Origin: Faecalibacter bovis
GTDB lineage: Bacteria > Bacteroidota > Bacteroidia > Flavobacteriales > Weeksellaceae
Assembly: GCF_017948305.1 (NCBI RefSeq)
Contig: NZ_CP072842.1
Location: 2,424,501 to 2,488,500, forward strand
DNA: 64,000 bases
Direction: 5' to 3'
The translations under genes were made by a program, and so were the position numbers. Each line of letters opens with the position of its first letter. Position 1 is the first letter of the stretch. Below, piece by piece: positions 53,342 through 62,878 of the stretch. Below the pieces are notes generated by a model that saw only the letters and a list, made by a program, of their open reading frames with translations, was not told the origin of the DNA and did not search any database.

Positions 53342-54537
53342 TGTCTGTTTTACATAGTAAGAAAATTTTATTGGCAGTTTCTGCCGGAATAGCGGCCTAT
53401 AAAGCCGCTTTTCTTGTTAGAGGACTTATTAAACAAGGTGCTGAAGTTAAAGTGATTATGACTCCTGATGCTCAACATTTTGTAACTCCTCTTACACTTT
53501 CAACTTTATCTAAAAATCCTGTTGAATGGGAATTTTTTGGTGATAAAGGAGATTGGAATAATCATGTTGAATATGCATTTTGGGCAGATTATATGATTAT
53601 TGCTCCTTGTACAGCTAATACACTATCTCATATGGCCGATGGTACATGCGATAATCTTGTGTTGGCGACTTATTTATCAGCAAAATGTCCTGTATTTTTT
53701 GCTCCTGCAATGGATTTAGATATGTATCAACATCCAACAACGAAAGAAAATATTGATCAACTTGTAAAAAATGGAAACATTTTAATTCCTGCCGAAAGTG
53801 GAGAATTAGCTAGTGGATTAGTCGGAGAAGGTCGTATGGCTGAACCTGAGAATATTATTTCTTACATGGAAAATCATATTGCTTCTACTCTTCCTCTTTT
53901 TGGGAAAAACATTGTTGTTTCTGCAGGTCCTACATACGAAAACATAGATCCAGTTCGTTTTATTGGTAACTATTCTTCAGGAAAAATGGGGTTTGAAATT
54001 GCTAAAGCAGCATCTAAGATGGGTGCAAATGTACACTTAATTTCAGGACCAAGTCACGAATCTGTTGCTGGGTTTCCAATTGAAAGAATTAATGTAGTTT
54101 CTGCTCGTGATATGTATGAAGCTATGCATGCAAAATATGATGCAGCTGATGTTGTAATTATGTCTGCAGCTGTTGCTGATTATAGACCAAAAGAAGTTGC
54201 TAACCAAAAGATTAAAAAAAATGATGAGGATTTAACTATTGAGTTAACTAAGAATCCTGATATTTTAAAATCTTTAGGTGATAGTAAGAAAAATCAATTA
54301 TTAGTTGGTTTTGCTTTAGAAACCAATAATGAAGAAGAATATGCTAAAGGAAAATTAGCAAAGAAAAATCTTGATTTTATCGTGTTAAATTCTTTACAAG
54401 ATAAAGACGCAGGATTTCAAAAAAATACCAATAAAATTACTATTATTGACAAAGATATGTCTATGCAATCTTTTGAAGCAAAATCTAAAGCTGAGGTTGC
54501 AAAAGATATCCTAAATGTCATTGTAAAAAAACTATAA
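53341..54537 (+). CDS. coaBC: Bifunctional CoaBC
   Basis: 398 residues with both enzymes of the coenzyme A pathway: N-terminal phosphopantothenoylcysteine decarboxylase flavoprotein (KILLAVSAGIAAYKAAFLVR, APCTANTLSHMADGTCDNL, FFAPAMDLDMY) and C-terminal phosphopantothenoylcysteine synthetase (VSAGPTYENIDPVRFIGNYS then SGKMG, AVADYRPKEV). Cytoplasmic. Confidence 0.97.
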   Translation: MSVLHSKKILLAVSAGIAAYKAAFLVRGLIKQGAEVKVIMTPDAQHFVTPLTLSTLSKNPVEWEFFGDKGDWNNHVEYAFWADYMIIAPCTANTLSHMADGTCDNLVLATYLSAKCPVFFAPAMDLDMYQHPTTKENIDQLVKNGNILIPAESGELASGLVGEGRMAEPENIISYMENHIASTLPLFGKNIVVSAGPTYENIDPVRFIGNYSSGKMGFEIAKAASKMGANVHLISGPSHESVAGFPIERINVVSARDMYEAMHAKYDAADVVIMSAAVADYRPKEVANQKIKKNDEDLTIELTKNPDILKSLGDSKKNQLLVGFALETNNEEEYAKGKLAKKNLDFIVLNSLQDKDAGFQKNTNKITIIDKDMSMQSFEAKSKAEVAKDILNVIVKKL

Positions 54538-54538
54538 A

Positions 54539-55441
54539 ATGAGAAAATTAGCATCATTATTCTTTTCTGTATGTGTTTGTGCAGTTGCTCTTTCGCAAAG
54601 TATTATTGCAGATGTAAAGGTGGATTATTCACAAGTACAAAGTTCTAATACACAGGTTTATGAAACATTACAACGTTCATTAATTAATTTTATTAATTCA
54701 ACAAAATGGACTGATGATCGTTTAAAACCACATGAAAGAATAGAAGCTAATTTTTTAATTTTAGTTTCAAAAAGAGAAAATAACAGATACACGGCTAGTA
54801 TCCAAGTTCAATCTCGTCGCCCTGTTTTCAACTCGACGTACTACACTCCTTTATTAAATTTGAATGACACAAACTTCACATTCGAATATACAGAATATGA
54901 AGAATTAATTTTTAATGAAAGAAAGTTTAGTGGTAAAAATCTTACAGATGTAATTACATATTATATTTATTTGATTTTAGGTTTTGATGCAGATTCATTT
55001 GCACGCGATGGCGGAACTGAATATTTTAAAACAGCTCAGCGCATCTCAAGCTTTGGACAAAGTTCTCGCTTTAGTGGCTGGAGTGAATTGGATGGATTAC
55101 AATCACGTACTTCATTGATTAATAACATTTTAAAAGCTGACAATAAAACGTTAAGAACTTTAAATTATCAATATCATCGTAATGGTTTAGATATCATGGC
55201 TGATAATGAATTACGTGGTAAAAATGCGATTGGTAATGCATTATTACAATTAGAGTTTTACACAAAAGGAAGTTATGCTCAATTCTATCCTTTAGAAATT
55301 TTCATAACAGCTAAAAAAGATGAAATTGGTAAAATCTTTGGAGGAGGTCAAGTTTCAACTGTTAATATTGAGAAATTAAAAGAAACTTTTAATTCAATTT
55401 CTCCTAAGAATTCTAGTATTTGGAATAATTTGAAAAAATAG
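54539..55441 (+). CDS. porD: Type IX secretion protein PorD (DUF4835)
   Basis: 300 residues with a signal peptide ending CAVALSQ. The DUF4835 landmarks are VDYSQVQSSNTQVYETLQRS, YTASIQVQSRRPVFNSTYYT with PLLN next, YYIYLILGFDADSFARDGGT and QFYPLEIFI. NCBI and genus-wide work name this family PorD, required for T9SS secretion in the periplasm. It is 1 base after coaBC and 2 bases before recN, a conserved arrangement. Confidence 0.85.
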   Translation: MRKLASLFFSVCVCAVALSQSIIADVKVDYSQVQSSNTQVYETLQRSLINFINSTKWTDDRLKPHERIEANFLILVSKRENNRYTASIQVQSRRPVFNSTYYTPLLNLNDTNFTFEYTEYEELIFNERKFSGKNLTDVITYYIYLILGFDADSFARDGGTEYFKTAQRISSFGQSSRFSGWSELDGLQSRTSLINNILKADNKTLRTLNYQYHRNGLDIMADNELRGKNAIGNALLQLEFYTKGSYAQFYPLEIFITAKKDEIGKIFGGGQVSTVNIEKLKETFNSISPKNSSIWNNLKK

Positions 55442-55443
55442 AA

Positions 55444-57099
55444 ATGCTTAAAACATTACGCGTCAATAATTTTGCAATTATAGATCAATTAGAAATCGAT
55501 TTTCAACAAGGTATGACCACTATTACAGGGGAAACCGGAGCAGGAAAATCAATTCTTTTGGGTGCTTTAAAATTAGTTCTTGGTGAAAGAGCTGATCTTA
55601 AAGCATTGAAAAACAGTAATGAAAAATGTATTATTGAAGCTGTTTTTGACATCAAAAATTTAGATTTAAAAGATTTTTTTGAAGAACATGATTTAGATTA
55701 CGAAGATGAATCTATTTTACGTCGTGAACTTTTACCTTCAGGAAAATCACGTGCTTTTATCAATGATACTCCTGTAAAAATTAATGATCTACATTTACTG
55801 TCTGAACAATTAATTGATATTCATTCACAATTTAATACTCCAAAAATTTTCGAACATGATTTCCAATTAAGCATGTTAGATATTTACGGTGAAAATAAAG
55901 ATTTACTGAAAGAGTATAAAAAGTCTTATACTGAATATGTAAATGTTAGAAAGAAAATTAAAGAAGCTCAATATTCTTTAGAGAATCAATCGCAAGATTT
56001 AGATTACAAACTTCATCTTTGGGAAGAATTAAGTAATGCAAATTTAAGAGCAGACGAGTTAGAAAATTTAGAAACAGAAATTAAAGCACTTGCTAATGTG
56101 GAGGAAATTCTTTCTACTTTAGGAGAAGCTTATCAATTTTTGGATCATCCAGAAATGGGAATCGTTTCACAATTAAACGAAGCGAGTAATAAAATTAACA
56201 AAATTACAGGTTATGCTTCTGATATAGAAGATTTGTATAAACGTATGATTTCTTCTAAAATTGAATTGGATGATATTGCAAGTGAATTACAAGCAAGAAT
56301 TGATAGTACGGAATTAAATCCAGAAAAATTACAAGAGCTAAATGAACGATTTGATTTATTACATCGTTTATTAAGAAAACATAATTCGAATACAATTGAC
56401 GAATTAATAATTGTACGCGATCAACTAGAAACTCAAACTTCTGGTTTTGATAATTTAAGTGATTTAATTATTCAATTAACGAAGCAATTAAATTTAATTG
56501 GAGAAAATTTAGAAAAATTAGCTCAAAAAATTCGTAAAAATCGTTTAAGTTCGATTAATACAATTAAGGATAATATTTTAGCAACTTTAGCTCAATTAGG
56601 AATGGAAAATTCTCAATTGACTATTCAATTAGATGAAGTTTCAGATTTTACTCCTACTGGAAAAGATCAAGTTCAATTTCTATTTTCAGCAAATAAAGGA
56701 ATGGAACCACGTATTTTTGAAAAATCGGTTTCTGGTGGTGAACGTTCACGTTTGATGCTGGCAATCAAGAAGTTACTTGCTACACATACACATTTACCAA
56801 CGTTAATTCTTGATGAAATTGATACAGGAATCTCTGGTAAAGTTGCAAACGAAACTGGAAAAGTAATGAAATCTATGGCTGAAAATATGCAACTTTTAGT
56901 CATTACACACCTTCCACAAGTAGCTTCAAAAGGTAATTATCAAATCAAAGTTTACAAAGAAGTTGTTGATGAAATGACGAAGACTAATGTTGTTGAATTA
57001 TCAGAAAATGAACGACTTAGAGAAATTGCTCAGATGATTTCTGGTTCAGATATCACCGATGCTGCAATAGATCAGGCTCAAAAATTAATGTACCAATAA
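55444..57099 (+). CDS. recN: DNA repair protein RecN
   Basis: 551 residues. SMC-like ATPase: Walker A in TITGETGAGKSILLGALK, long coiled-coil arms (about residues 150-350), signature KSVSGGERSRLMLAIKKLL and Walker B TLILDEIDTGISG, DNA-binding LLVITHLPQVASKG. It acts at double-strand breaks. Last gene of the run; a terminator follows. Confidence 0.97.
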   Translation: MLKTLRVNNFAIIDQLEIDFQQGMTTITGETGAGKSILLGALKLVLGERADLKALKNSNEKCIIEAVFDIKNLDLKDFFEEHDLDYEDESILRRELLPSGKSRAFINDTPVKINDLHLLSEQLIDIHSQFNTPKIFEHDFQLSMLDIYGENKDLLKEYKKSYTEYVNVRKKIKEAQYSLENQSQDLDYKLHLWEELSNANLRADELENLETEIKALANVEEILSTLGEAYQFLDHPEMGIVSQLNEASNKINKITGYASDIEDLYKRMISSKIELDDIASELQARIDSTELNPEKLQELNERFDLLHRLLRKHNSNTIDELIIVRDQLETQTSGFDNLSDLIIQLTKQLNLIGENLEKLAQKIRKNRLSSINTIKDNILATLAQLGMENSQLTIQLDEVSDFTPTGKDQVQFLFSANKGMEPRIFEKSVSGGERSRLMLAIKKLLATHTHLPTLILDEIDTGISGKVANETGKVMKSMAENMQLLVITHLPQVASKGNYQIKVYKEVVDEMTKTNVVELSENERLREIAQMISGSDITDAAIDQAQKLMYQ

Positions 57100-57101
57100 A
57101 T

Positions 57102-57136
57102 AAAAAAATCCATCTTAAAAGATGGATTTTTTTATT
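57102..57136. terminator. Terminator after recN
   Basis: AATCCATC (57107-57114) / GATGGATT (57121-57128) with A-run and T-run on either side; bidirectional. Confidence 0.8.
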
Positions 57137-57148
57137 TAAATTGACATA

Positions 57149-57161
57149 TATTATGTTAAAT
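57149..57161 (-). repeat. 13-mer ATTTAACATAATA, copy near recN
   Basis: Minus-strand exact copy between the recN terminator and the MFS gene stop at 57176. Part of the five-copy set. Confidence 0.6.
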
Positions 57162-57175
57162 GAAATTTTTAATAT

Positions 57176-58363
57176 TTAAACCTTTTTATGTTTGTTATAC
57201 ATACGCAATGAAATAAAATAATAGTATAAAACTGCCAAAACACATAGAATTCCTGATACTAAAAATAGCATTTGAAAGCCTAAAGAATTTACAAATTTTC
57301 CTGCAGCAACCATTCCAATTCCTAAACCTAAATCAATCGCAATGAAAAAAGTTGAATTCGCAGTTCCTCTTTTTTCAGGTGAAGTCATATTCATAAATTG
57401 TGTTTGAAAAGCTGGAATTGAAACTCCAAATCCTAATCCAATTAAATAAGCTCCTAAAAAATAAAACCAATCAAAATACGGAAATGCTATAAAAAAATAT
57501 CCTAAAGCTATAAACGAAATTCCTAAAATATTAACTTGGTTAATCCAACCACGATCTATTAATTTTCCACTAAAAATTCTTGATGAAGCAATACCAAGTG
57601 CGATGCTTAAAAACATATAACTTGCACCGGAAATATTTAATTCTTTACCATACATTACACCAAAAGTGTATAACGCACCATAAGTAATTTCTAAAATTAG
57701 AACATTGATTGCTAAAGGAATTGCATAAGTTATAATGAATTTATCTAATGATATTTTAGTTGATTCTGGTTTGATAGACTTAATTTTTACATTCGGATCT
57801 TTTATAAAAATTACACTGATAATCCCAATAATTCCAAAAATTAAAGCGGAATAAAAAATATAGTTAAACGAGTAATTTTCATAAATATACATTCCGATAA
57901 TTGGTCCAATTGACATTGCCAAAGTAGACATCAATCCATAATATCCAATTCCTTCTCCCCTTTTTTTGGCTGGTAATAAATCTATTGCCAAAGTATTACT
58001 TGATGTTGTGATCACTCCCCAACTTAATCCATGAAAAATTCGAAGTATAAAAATAAATGCAATGGAAGATGCAATAGTGTAACCTAAAAATAGAGATACA
58101 AATAAAATGAATGAAATTAAATAGACTTTTTTTCTTGAAAAATTATCGACTAAATATCCAGAAAATAGCCGAATGAAAAGTGCTGCTAAAACATAAGATG
58201 AGATGATGATACTCATTTCTGCTTTATCAACTTTGAATTGTTCGATTATAAAAAATGGCAGTGTTACACTAATTTGGTAAAACGCAACACCTGTTAATAA
58301 ATTTGCCAAACAAGCAAAAATAAAACTTGGAGTCCAGAGCTTTTGTTGATCTTTTGTATTCAT
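57176..58363 (-). CDS. MFS transporter
   Basis: 395 residues from the ATG at 58363, twelve predicted helices. MFS loop motif between helices 2 and 3 (RLFSGYLVDNFSRKKVYLIS, G-x-x-x-D-x-x-[RK]-[RK]) and the second-half copy (GKLIDRGWINQV). Substrate unknown; the closest relatives are drug or sugar efflux-type single-family members. Shares a transcript direction with the phosphorylase upstream, but a hairpin lies between. Confidence 0.9.
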   Translation of the reverse strand: MNTKDQQKLWTPSFIFACLANLLTGVAFYQISVTLPFFIIEQFKVDKAEMSIIISSYVLAALFIRLFSGYLVDNFSRKKVYLISFILFVSLFLGYTIASSIAFIFILRIFHGLSWGVITTSSNTLAIDLLPAKKRGEGIGYYGLMSTLAMSIGPIIGMYIYENYSFNYIFYSALIFGIIGIISVIFIKDPNVKIKSIKPESTKISLDKFIITYAIPLAINVLILEITYGALYTFGVMYGKELNISGASYMFLSIALGIASSRIFSGKLIDRGWINQVNILGISFIALGYFFIAFPYFDWFYFLGAYLIGLGFGVSIPAFQTQFMNMTSPEKRGTANSTFFIAIDLGLGIGMVAAGKFVNSLGFQMLFLVSGILCVLAVLYYYFISLRMYNKHKKV

Positions 58364-58372
58364 ATTCAAAAA

Positions 58373-58401
58373 AAAACCGATATACTTTGTATACCGGTTT
58401 T
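58373..58401 (-). terminator. Terminator between udp and MFS gene
   Basis: AAAACCGATATAC (58373-58385) / GTATACCGGTTTT (58389-58401), one mismatch, followed on the minus strand by a T-run. Confidence 0.75.
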
Positions 58402-58416
58402 TATTATAATTTGATT

Positions 58417-59289
58417 TTATAGTGCTAATCGATCCAAAGCATATACAATCATATTATCTACAGTTGTATAAGGATCTTGACTAAATTCTCCTAAAATTCT
58501 ATTGGCTACAATCGCATTTAATGATAACGCTTCATGTCCCATCATTTTTGCTAAACCATAAATTGCAGATGTTTCCATCTCAAAATTTGTGATTCTCAAA
58601 TCATTATAAGAAAATGATGTTAAGTATTCATTAATATCAGATGGATTTGGTTCTAATCTTAAAAAACGACCTTGAGGACCGTAAAATCCACATGCAGTTG
58701 CAGTAATCCCTTGTTTTGTTTGATCAGAAGCTAATTTATTCATTAAAGATGCTGAAGCTTCTACTAAATATGGACGAGATTTTTTATCAGACCAATTCAC
58801 GTGAGAAATAAAAGCATCTTCAACCTCTGGCATCATTACATCTTCACTTCCTTTATAATAATGTAATAACCCGTCTAAACCAAGACCATGAGAACCAATC
58901 ACATAAGAATCTACTGGAATATCAGCTTGTAAAGCTCCTGATGTACCTAAACGTACGAAAGATAATTTTCTAAAGTCTGATTTAATCTCGCCTGTAGCTA
59001 AATCAATATTTGCTAAAGCATCTAATTCAGAAAAAACAATATCAATATTGTCAGTTCCCATTCCTGTCGAAATTACAGTCATACGCGTACCTTTGTAAGT
59101 ACCTGTATGTGTTACAATTTCTCTTTTCGAAGCCTTATGTTCTATTGAATCAAAGTGTTGTGACACTCTTTCTACACGATTAGGATCTCCAACCGTAATT
59201 ACTATGTCTGCTAAATGTTCTGGTCTAATATTACAATGGTAAATACTCCCGTCTGCATTTAATATCAATTCTGATGATGCTTTACTCAT
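58417..59289 (-). CDS. udp: Nucleoside phosphorylase, uridine phosphorylase-like
   Basis: 290 residues. VITVGDPNRVERVSQHFDSI, TRMTVISTGMGTDNIDIVFS with ELDAL next, VRLGTSGALQADIPVDSYVI and FEMETSAIYGLAKMMGHEAL are the family landmarks of the NP-I purine/uridine phosphorylases (phosphate loop, ribose site and FEMET base site). It splits uridine or a related nucleoside with phosphate. Uridine is the most likely substrate; the exact base is uncertain. Confidence 0.85.
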   Translation of the reverse strand: MSKASSELILNADGSIYHCNIRPEHLADIVITVGDPNRVERVSQHFDSIEHKASKREIVTHTGTYKGTRMTVISTGMGTDNIDIVFSELDALANIDLATGEIKSDFRKLSFVRLGTSGALQADIPVDSYVIGSHGLGLDGLLHYYKGSEDVMMPEVEDAFISHVNWSDKKSRPYLVEASASLMNKLASDQTKQGITATACGFYGPQGRFLRLEPNPSDINEYLTSFSYNDLRITNFEMETSAIYGLAKMMGHEALSLNAIVANRILGEFSQDPYTTVDNMIVYALDRLAL

Positions 59290-59354
59290 GGTATTTAATA
59301 TTAAAAATAAACAACTAAGATACTACTGAAAAGTTAATCTATCAAAAAAAGTTA

Positions 59355-59684
59355 TTAACCACCTACTCTTTTCACTTTAAATCCTTTGTCCTTAAGATAG
59401 GCCATAATCTTATCTCGATAATCACCTTGAATTATGATTTGTTCGTCTTTAAAACTACCACCAACTCCTAAAAATTGTTTAATTTCTTTGGCTAAAAGTT
59501 TAAAATCTTCAATTTCTCCTTCGTAACCTTCTATGATAGTATTTACCTTTCCTTTTCGTTTTTCAAACTTACAAATTAAAGGTTCTTTCTGAATCCATAA
59601 TTCATGTGCTTCTTCTTGTACTTCCTCTTCTACAGTAGGAATATGATCAGGAAATAATGCTTTTAGTTGATCTTCTAAACTCAT
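59355..59684 (-). CDS. Translation initiation factor SUI1/YciH family
   Basis: 109 residues. The C-terminal half is the SUI1/eIF1 fold: KFEKRKGKVNTIIEGYEG, KELKQF-type core LAKEIKQFLGVGGSFKDEQI and IIQGDYRDKIMAYLKDKGFK. The N-terminal 45 residues are acidic and variable. In bacteria YciH affects start-site selection stringency. Has its own -7 box. Confidence 0.9.
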   Translation of the reverse strand: MSLEDQLKALFPDHIPTVEEEVQEEAHELWIQKEPLICKFEKRKGKVNTIIEGYEGEIEDFKLLAKEIKQFLGVGGSFKDEQIIIQGDYRDKIMAYLKDKGFKVKRVGG

Positions 59685-59716
59685 TTAATTATATAATAAG
59701 TAACTATTTAAAAGTA

Positions 59717-59724
59717 CAAATTTA
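59717..59724 (-). promoter_or_regulatory. SUI1 gene -7 box
   Basis: Minus strand TAAATTTG, exact match to TAnnTTTG, 32 bases before the ATG. Confidence 0.5.
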
Positions 59725-59888
59725 AAATAAAACTTATTAGTAAACCTTAGAATTTTAGATTTATAATTATTCATTTCTTCAAAATTTGATATGAATTAAA
59801 AATTAAACTTAACATTAAATTAATATTGCAAAACAATATTGGTTTTATTCTTGATAATTGGAATAAAAATTGAATTTTTTATTCATTT

Positions 59889-60785
59889 ATGCTTTTAAAT
59901 ACTAAAATTCCGTTTACTTACATTATCAAAAAGATTAAAATTGAATTAATCTATGTTGTAGTAATTGCTATTATAGTAAAATTTCTTGCCAGTCAATTCA
60001 GAGATTATATTCCTGAAATGCCCTTATCTATCCCAGCGTTTATTGGTACTGCCATTTCTGTAATTTTATCATTCAAATTAAACCAATCTTATGACAGATG
60101 GTGGGAAGCTCGTAAAGTTTGGGGAGCCATTGTAAACGATAGTAGAACTTTGGTTTTGTACTTACAATCTTTTTTATCGGATGATAATAAAGATGATATT
60201 AGAAAAATAACTTACAGACAAATTGCTTGGTGTTATTCGTTAGGACAGAATTTAAGAGGATTAAATCCTTTAGAAAACACTGAAAATTTGATTGATGAAA
60301 ATGAAAGAAACCACTTATCAAATCATCAAAACAAACCATTAGGTATTTTACAATTAAATACTTTGCATTTAGCTGAACTGAAAAATAAGAATCAATTATC
60401 TGAATTTAACCATGTACAATTATCAAATATTTTGAGCAGATTTTCAGATTCTATGGGAATGGCAGAACGCATCAAAAACACAGTTTTCCCTATGACTTAT
60501 CGTATGTTACTGCATTTTATGATATATATTTTCGTAATTACTTTATCATTAGCACTTGGTGAGATAAATAGTGTTTTTGAACTTCCTTTATTAATTGTAG
60601 TTTCTTCAACATTTTTATTGTTAGAGAAAACTGCAACACATATGCAAGATCCATTCGAAAATAGACCATCTGATATTCCTGTAACATCTATTGCAACAAC
60701 TATAGATATTAATTTGAAACAATTAATTAACGAGCAAGAACAGGTACCAAGTCCTTACAAACCAAAAGATTTTTATAGTTTATAA
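59889..60785 (+). CDS. Bestrophin-family ion channel
   Basis: 298 residues, four transmembrane helices. NQSYDRWWEARKVWGAIVND then SRTL, MTYRMLLHFMIYIFVITLSL, and LEKTATHMQDPFENRPSDIP are the landmarks of the bestrophin/RFP-TM family (the Asp-Pro-Phe-Glu-x-x-x-x-Asp segment binds calcium in eukaryotic members). Bacterial homologs are pentameric cation or anion channels in the inner membrane. Alone, with a hairpin after. Confidence 0.88.
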   Translation: MLLNTKIPFTYIIKKIKIELIYVVVIAIIVKFLASQFRDYIPEMPLSIPAFIGTAISVILSFKLNQSYDRWWEARKVWGAIVNDSRTLVLYLQSFLSDDNKDDIRKITYRQIAWCYSLGQNLRGLNPLENTENLIDENERNHLSNHQNKPLGILQLNTLHLAELKNKNQLSEFNHVQLSNILSRFSDSMGMAERIKNTVFPMTYRMLLHFMIYIFVITLSLALGEINSVFELPLLIVVSSTFLLLEKTATHMQDPFENRPSDIPVTSIATTIDINLKQLINEQEQVPSPYKPKDFYSL

Positions 60786-60787
60786 AC

Positions 60788-60818
60788 CAAAAGCCTTAGA
60801 TATTTCTAGGGCTTTTTT
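60788..60818 (+). terminator. Terminator after the bestrophin gene
   Basis: AAAAGCCTTAGA / TCTAGGGCTTTT with near-perfect pairing, T-run. Confidence 0.75.
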
Positions 60819-60893
60819 ATTAAATTATAATTTTTTTAGAATGCTGTTTCATATTTTATAACAATCTTTGCGAAAAGAGTTTGAATACACAAA

Positions 60894-61241
60894 ATGAAAG
60901 ATAAAATTTTCTTAAAAAGCATGGATGAAGTGAGTGAAATAATTACAAAACCTATGGGTTATGGATTAGTAACTGACAGAATATTAGTTGATGGACAATC
61001 AATTAACTACATGTATCGTGAAGAACCTGACAACAAACAAGACAGTGGATGGCGTTTTTTTGCTGGTGATGAAGATGAAGATTATTTAGACAATGAAGCG
61101 AATATCGAGTTAATGAATATCAATATTATTGCTCATTATGATAAAAGCATTATCCCATATTTAGAGGCTCCACACGGAATTGCTTTTGCAAAAAATGACC
61201 AAGGAGAATTTGAGGAAGAAGCGTTTGATAGTGAAGATTAA
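60894..61241 (+). CDS. DUF2185 protein (immunity-like)
   Basis: 115 residues. VTDRILVDGQSINYMYREEP, DSGWRFFAGDEDEDYLDNEA and YDKSIIPYLEAPHGIAFAK match DUF2185, also placed among Imm33-type immunity proteins. Small, acidic, cytoplasmic. No toxin gene is nearby, so a role as an immunity protein is not supported by this context. Confidence 0.8.
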   Translation: MKDKIFLKSMDEVSEIITKPMGYGLVTDRILVDGQSINYMYREEPDNKQDSGWRFFAGDEDEDYLDNEANIELMNINIIAHYDKSIIPYLEAPHGIAFAKNDQGEFEEEAFDSED

Positions 61242-61340
61242 AATCTTTTCAAATTTAATAATCTATTAATAAAACTAAATATTGTTTTGGCATATACTTT
61301 GTAATACATAGTACGTTAATTAAATTTTTATATATTGAAA

Positions 61341-61694
61341 ATGAACAAATCTAAGTTTTTTAAAGTAGCAGGTGCTGCTGCGATGAAAGCACAACAAGAC
61401 AAATCTTTCTTTGATAAAGTAAAAGCTTTTTTCAGAATGGTGTCAGCTTTCAGAAAAAAACAGTACAAACCTGAATTATCAAATCTAATATTTGGATTTC
61501 TTTCAGTGTTATACATTGTATCACCAATTGACATTTTGCCAGAAGCATTATTAGGGCCATTTGGATTAATTGATGATTTTGGTATTCTAATGTTCGGAAT
61601 GAAATATTTTGATAAAGAAGTTATCAATTTCTTGCAATGGGAATCAAATCATAAAAAATATGAGCATGTAGAAGATGCTAAAATCATAAGATAA
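61341..61694 (+). CDS. YkvA/DUF1232 membrane protein
   Basis: 117 residues from the ATG at 61341. The DUF1232 core is in YIVSPIDILPEALLGPFGLI followed by DDFGILMFGMKYF, a short membrane-inserted element. The N-terminal 40 residues are basic and helical. Function unknown; widespread. Single gene followed by a hairpin. Confidence 0.85.
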   Translation: MNKSKFFKVAGAAAMKAQQDKSFFDKVKAFFRMVSAFRKKQYKPELSNLIFGFLSVLYIVSPIDILPEALLGPFGLIDDFGILMFGMKYFDKEVINFLQWESNHKKYEHVEDAKIIR

Positions 61695-61704
61695 AATTAT
61701 TTCT

Positions 61705-61733
61705 AAGTCCGTTCAAATTGAACGGACTTTTTT
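61705..61733 (+). terminator. Terminator
   Basis: AAGTCCGTTC (61705-61714) / GAACGGACTT (61720-61729), T-run. Confidence 0.8.
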
Positions 61734-61803
61734 CATACTATTTTTCTATCCTAAAAATACAAACTATCTTGCATGCCTATTAAACGAAGGTTGAAATAAG
61801 AAA

Positions 61804-62727
61804 ATGCAAAATTTATCACATACAAAAACACTTATCAGTATTGTTGGTCCAACTGCAATTGGGAAAACTAATTTAGCTATTCAGGTTGCGAAACACTTTA
61901 ATTGCGAGATTATTTCTTGCGATAGTCGACAATTTTATAAAGAAATGAAAATTGGAACAGCAGTACCTTCGGATGATGAATTGGCTGAAATTAAACATCA
62001 TTTCATACAAAATATTTCAATAAATGGGGATTATTCTGTTGGAGATTTTGAACGCGATGGACTTGCCTTTTTACAAAATTATTTCAAAGAAAATGACGTT
62101 TGTGTCATGGTTGGTGGTTCTGGATTATACGAAAAAGCGATTACTGTTGGTTTTGATTCTTTTCCTGATGTAGATCCTAAAATTCGTGAAGATTTAAATA
62201 AAGAATTGGAAGAATTTGGTATTGAAAAACTTCAAGAAGAATTAAAAGCGGCAGATTTAACTTATTATAACGAAGTTGATATTCAAAATAAACAACGAGT
62301 TATTCGTGCTTTAGAAATAATTAGAGGAACAGGAAAACCATTTTCATCTTTTAGAAATCAAAATACTAATCCGCGATTTTTTAATATTATTAAAATTGGA
62401 TTAAAATTACCACGAGAAGAAATGTATGACCGAATTAACAAACGAGTTGATATTATGATGAATAACGGTTTGTTGAGTGAAGCTAAAAATTTATTTCATT
62501 TAAAAGAATTAAACGCTTTGCAAACTGTGGGTTATCGAGAATTATTCGACTATTTCGAGGGTAATATTACTAAAGAATTCGCAATCGAAGAAATTAAGAA
62601 AAATACTCGTCGATTTGCTAAACGTCAAATGACATGGTTTAAAAAAGATGAATCTGTGGAGTGGTTCTCCCCTTTTGAATTTGATAAAATTATTGAAAAT
62701 ATAGAAGTAAAAAAATCGAGCATTTAG
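61804..62727 (+). CDS. miaA: tRNA dimethylallyltransferase MiaA
   Basis: 307 residues. P-loop in IVGPTAIGKTNLAIQVA, CDSRQFYKEMKIGTAVPS, the substrate channel MVGGSGLYEKAITVGFD and ALQTVGYRELFDYF, plus the C-terminal KKNTRRFAKRQMTWFKKDES motif. It adds a dimethylallyl group to A37 of tRNAs that read U-starting codons. The stop codon falls inside the loop of the terminator hairpin. Confidence 0.96.
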   Translation: MQNLSHTKTLISIVGPTAIGKTNLAIQVAKHFNCEIISCDSRQFYKEMKIGTAVPSDDELAEIKHHFIQNISINGDYSVGDFERDGLAFLQNYFKENDVCVMVGGSGLYEKAITVGFDSFPDVDPKIREDLNKELEEFGIEKLQEELKAADLTYYNEVDIQNKQRVIRALEIIRGTGKPFSSFRNQNTNPRFFNIIKIGLKLPREEMYDRINKRVDIMMNNGLLSEAKNLFHLKELNALQTVGYRELFDYFEGNITKEFAIEEIKKNTRRFAKRQMTWFKKDESVEWFSPFEFDKIIENIEVKKSSI

Positions 62728-62742
62728 TGTTCGATTTTTTTT
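62711..62742 (+). terminator. Terminator overlapping the miaA stop codon
   Basis: AAAAATCGAGCA (62711-62722) / TGTTCGATTTTT (62728-62739, one G-T pair), T-run; the TAG stop lies in the loop. Confidence 0.75.
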
Positions 62743-62878
62743 TTATTTTCGGATTTTCACCCCTTTTTTGATTAAATTTCATTAGAAATAACAATATAAT
62801 CCTAGTAATACGATAGATTATATTATTTAAATATATTAATGTTTAGCATAATTATTGATTCAATTAAAAAAAAACATT

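Noticed and set aside
60894-61241. DUF2185 gene as part of a polymorphic toxin immunity locus
   Set aside because: No toxin, Rhs or T6SS gene is nearby; neighbours are a channel gene and YkvA.
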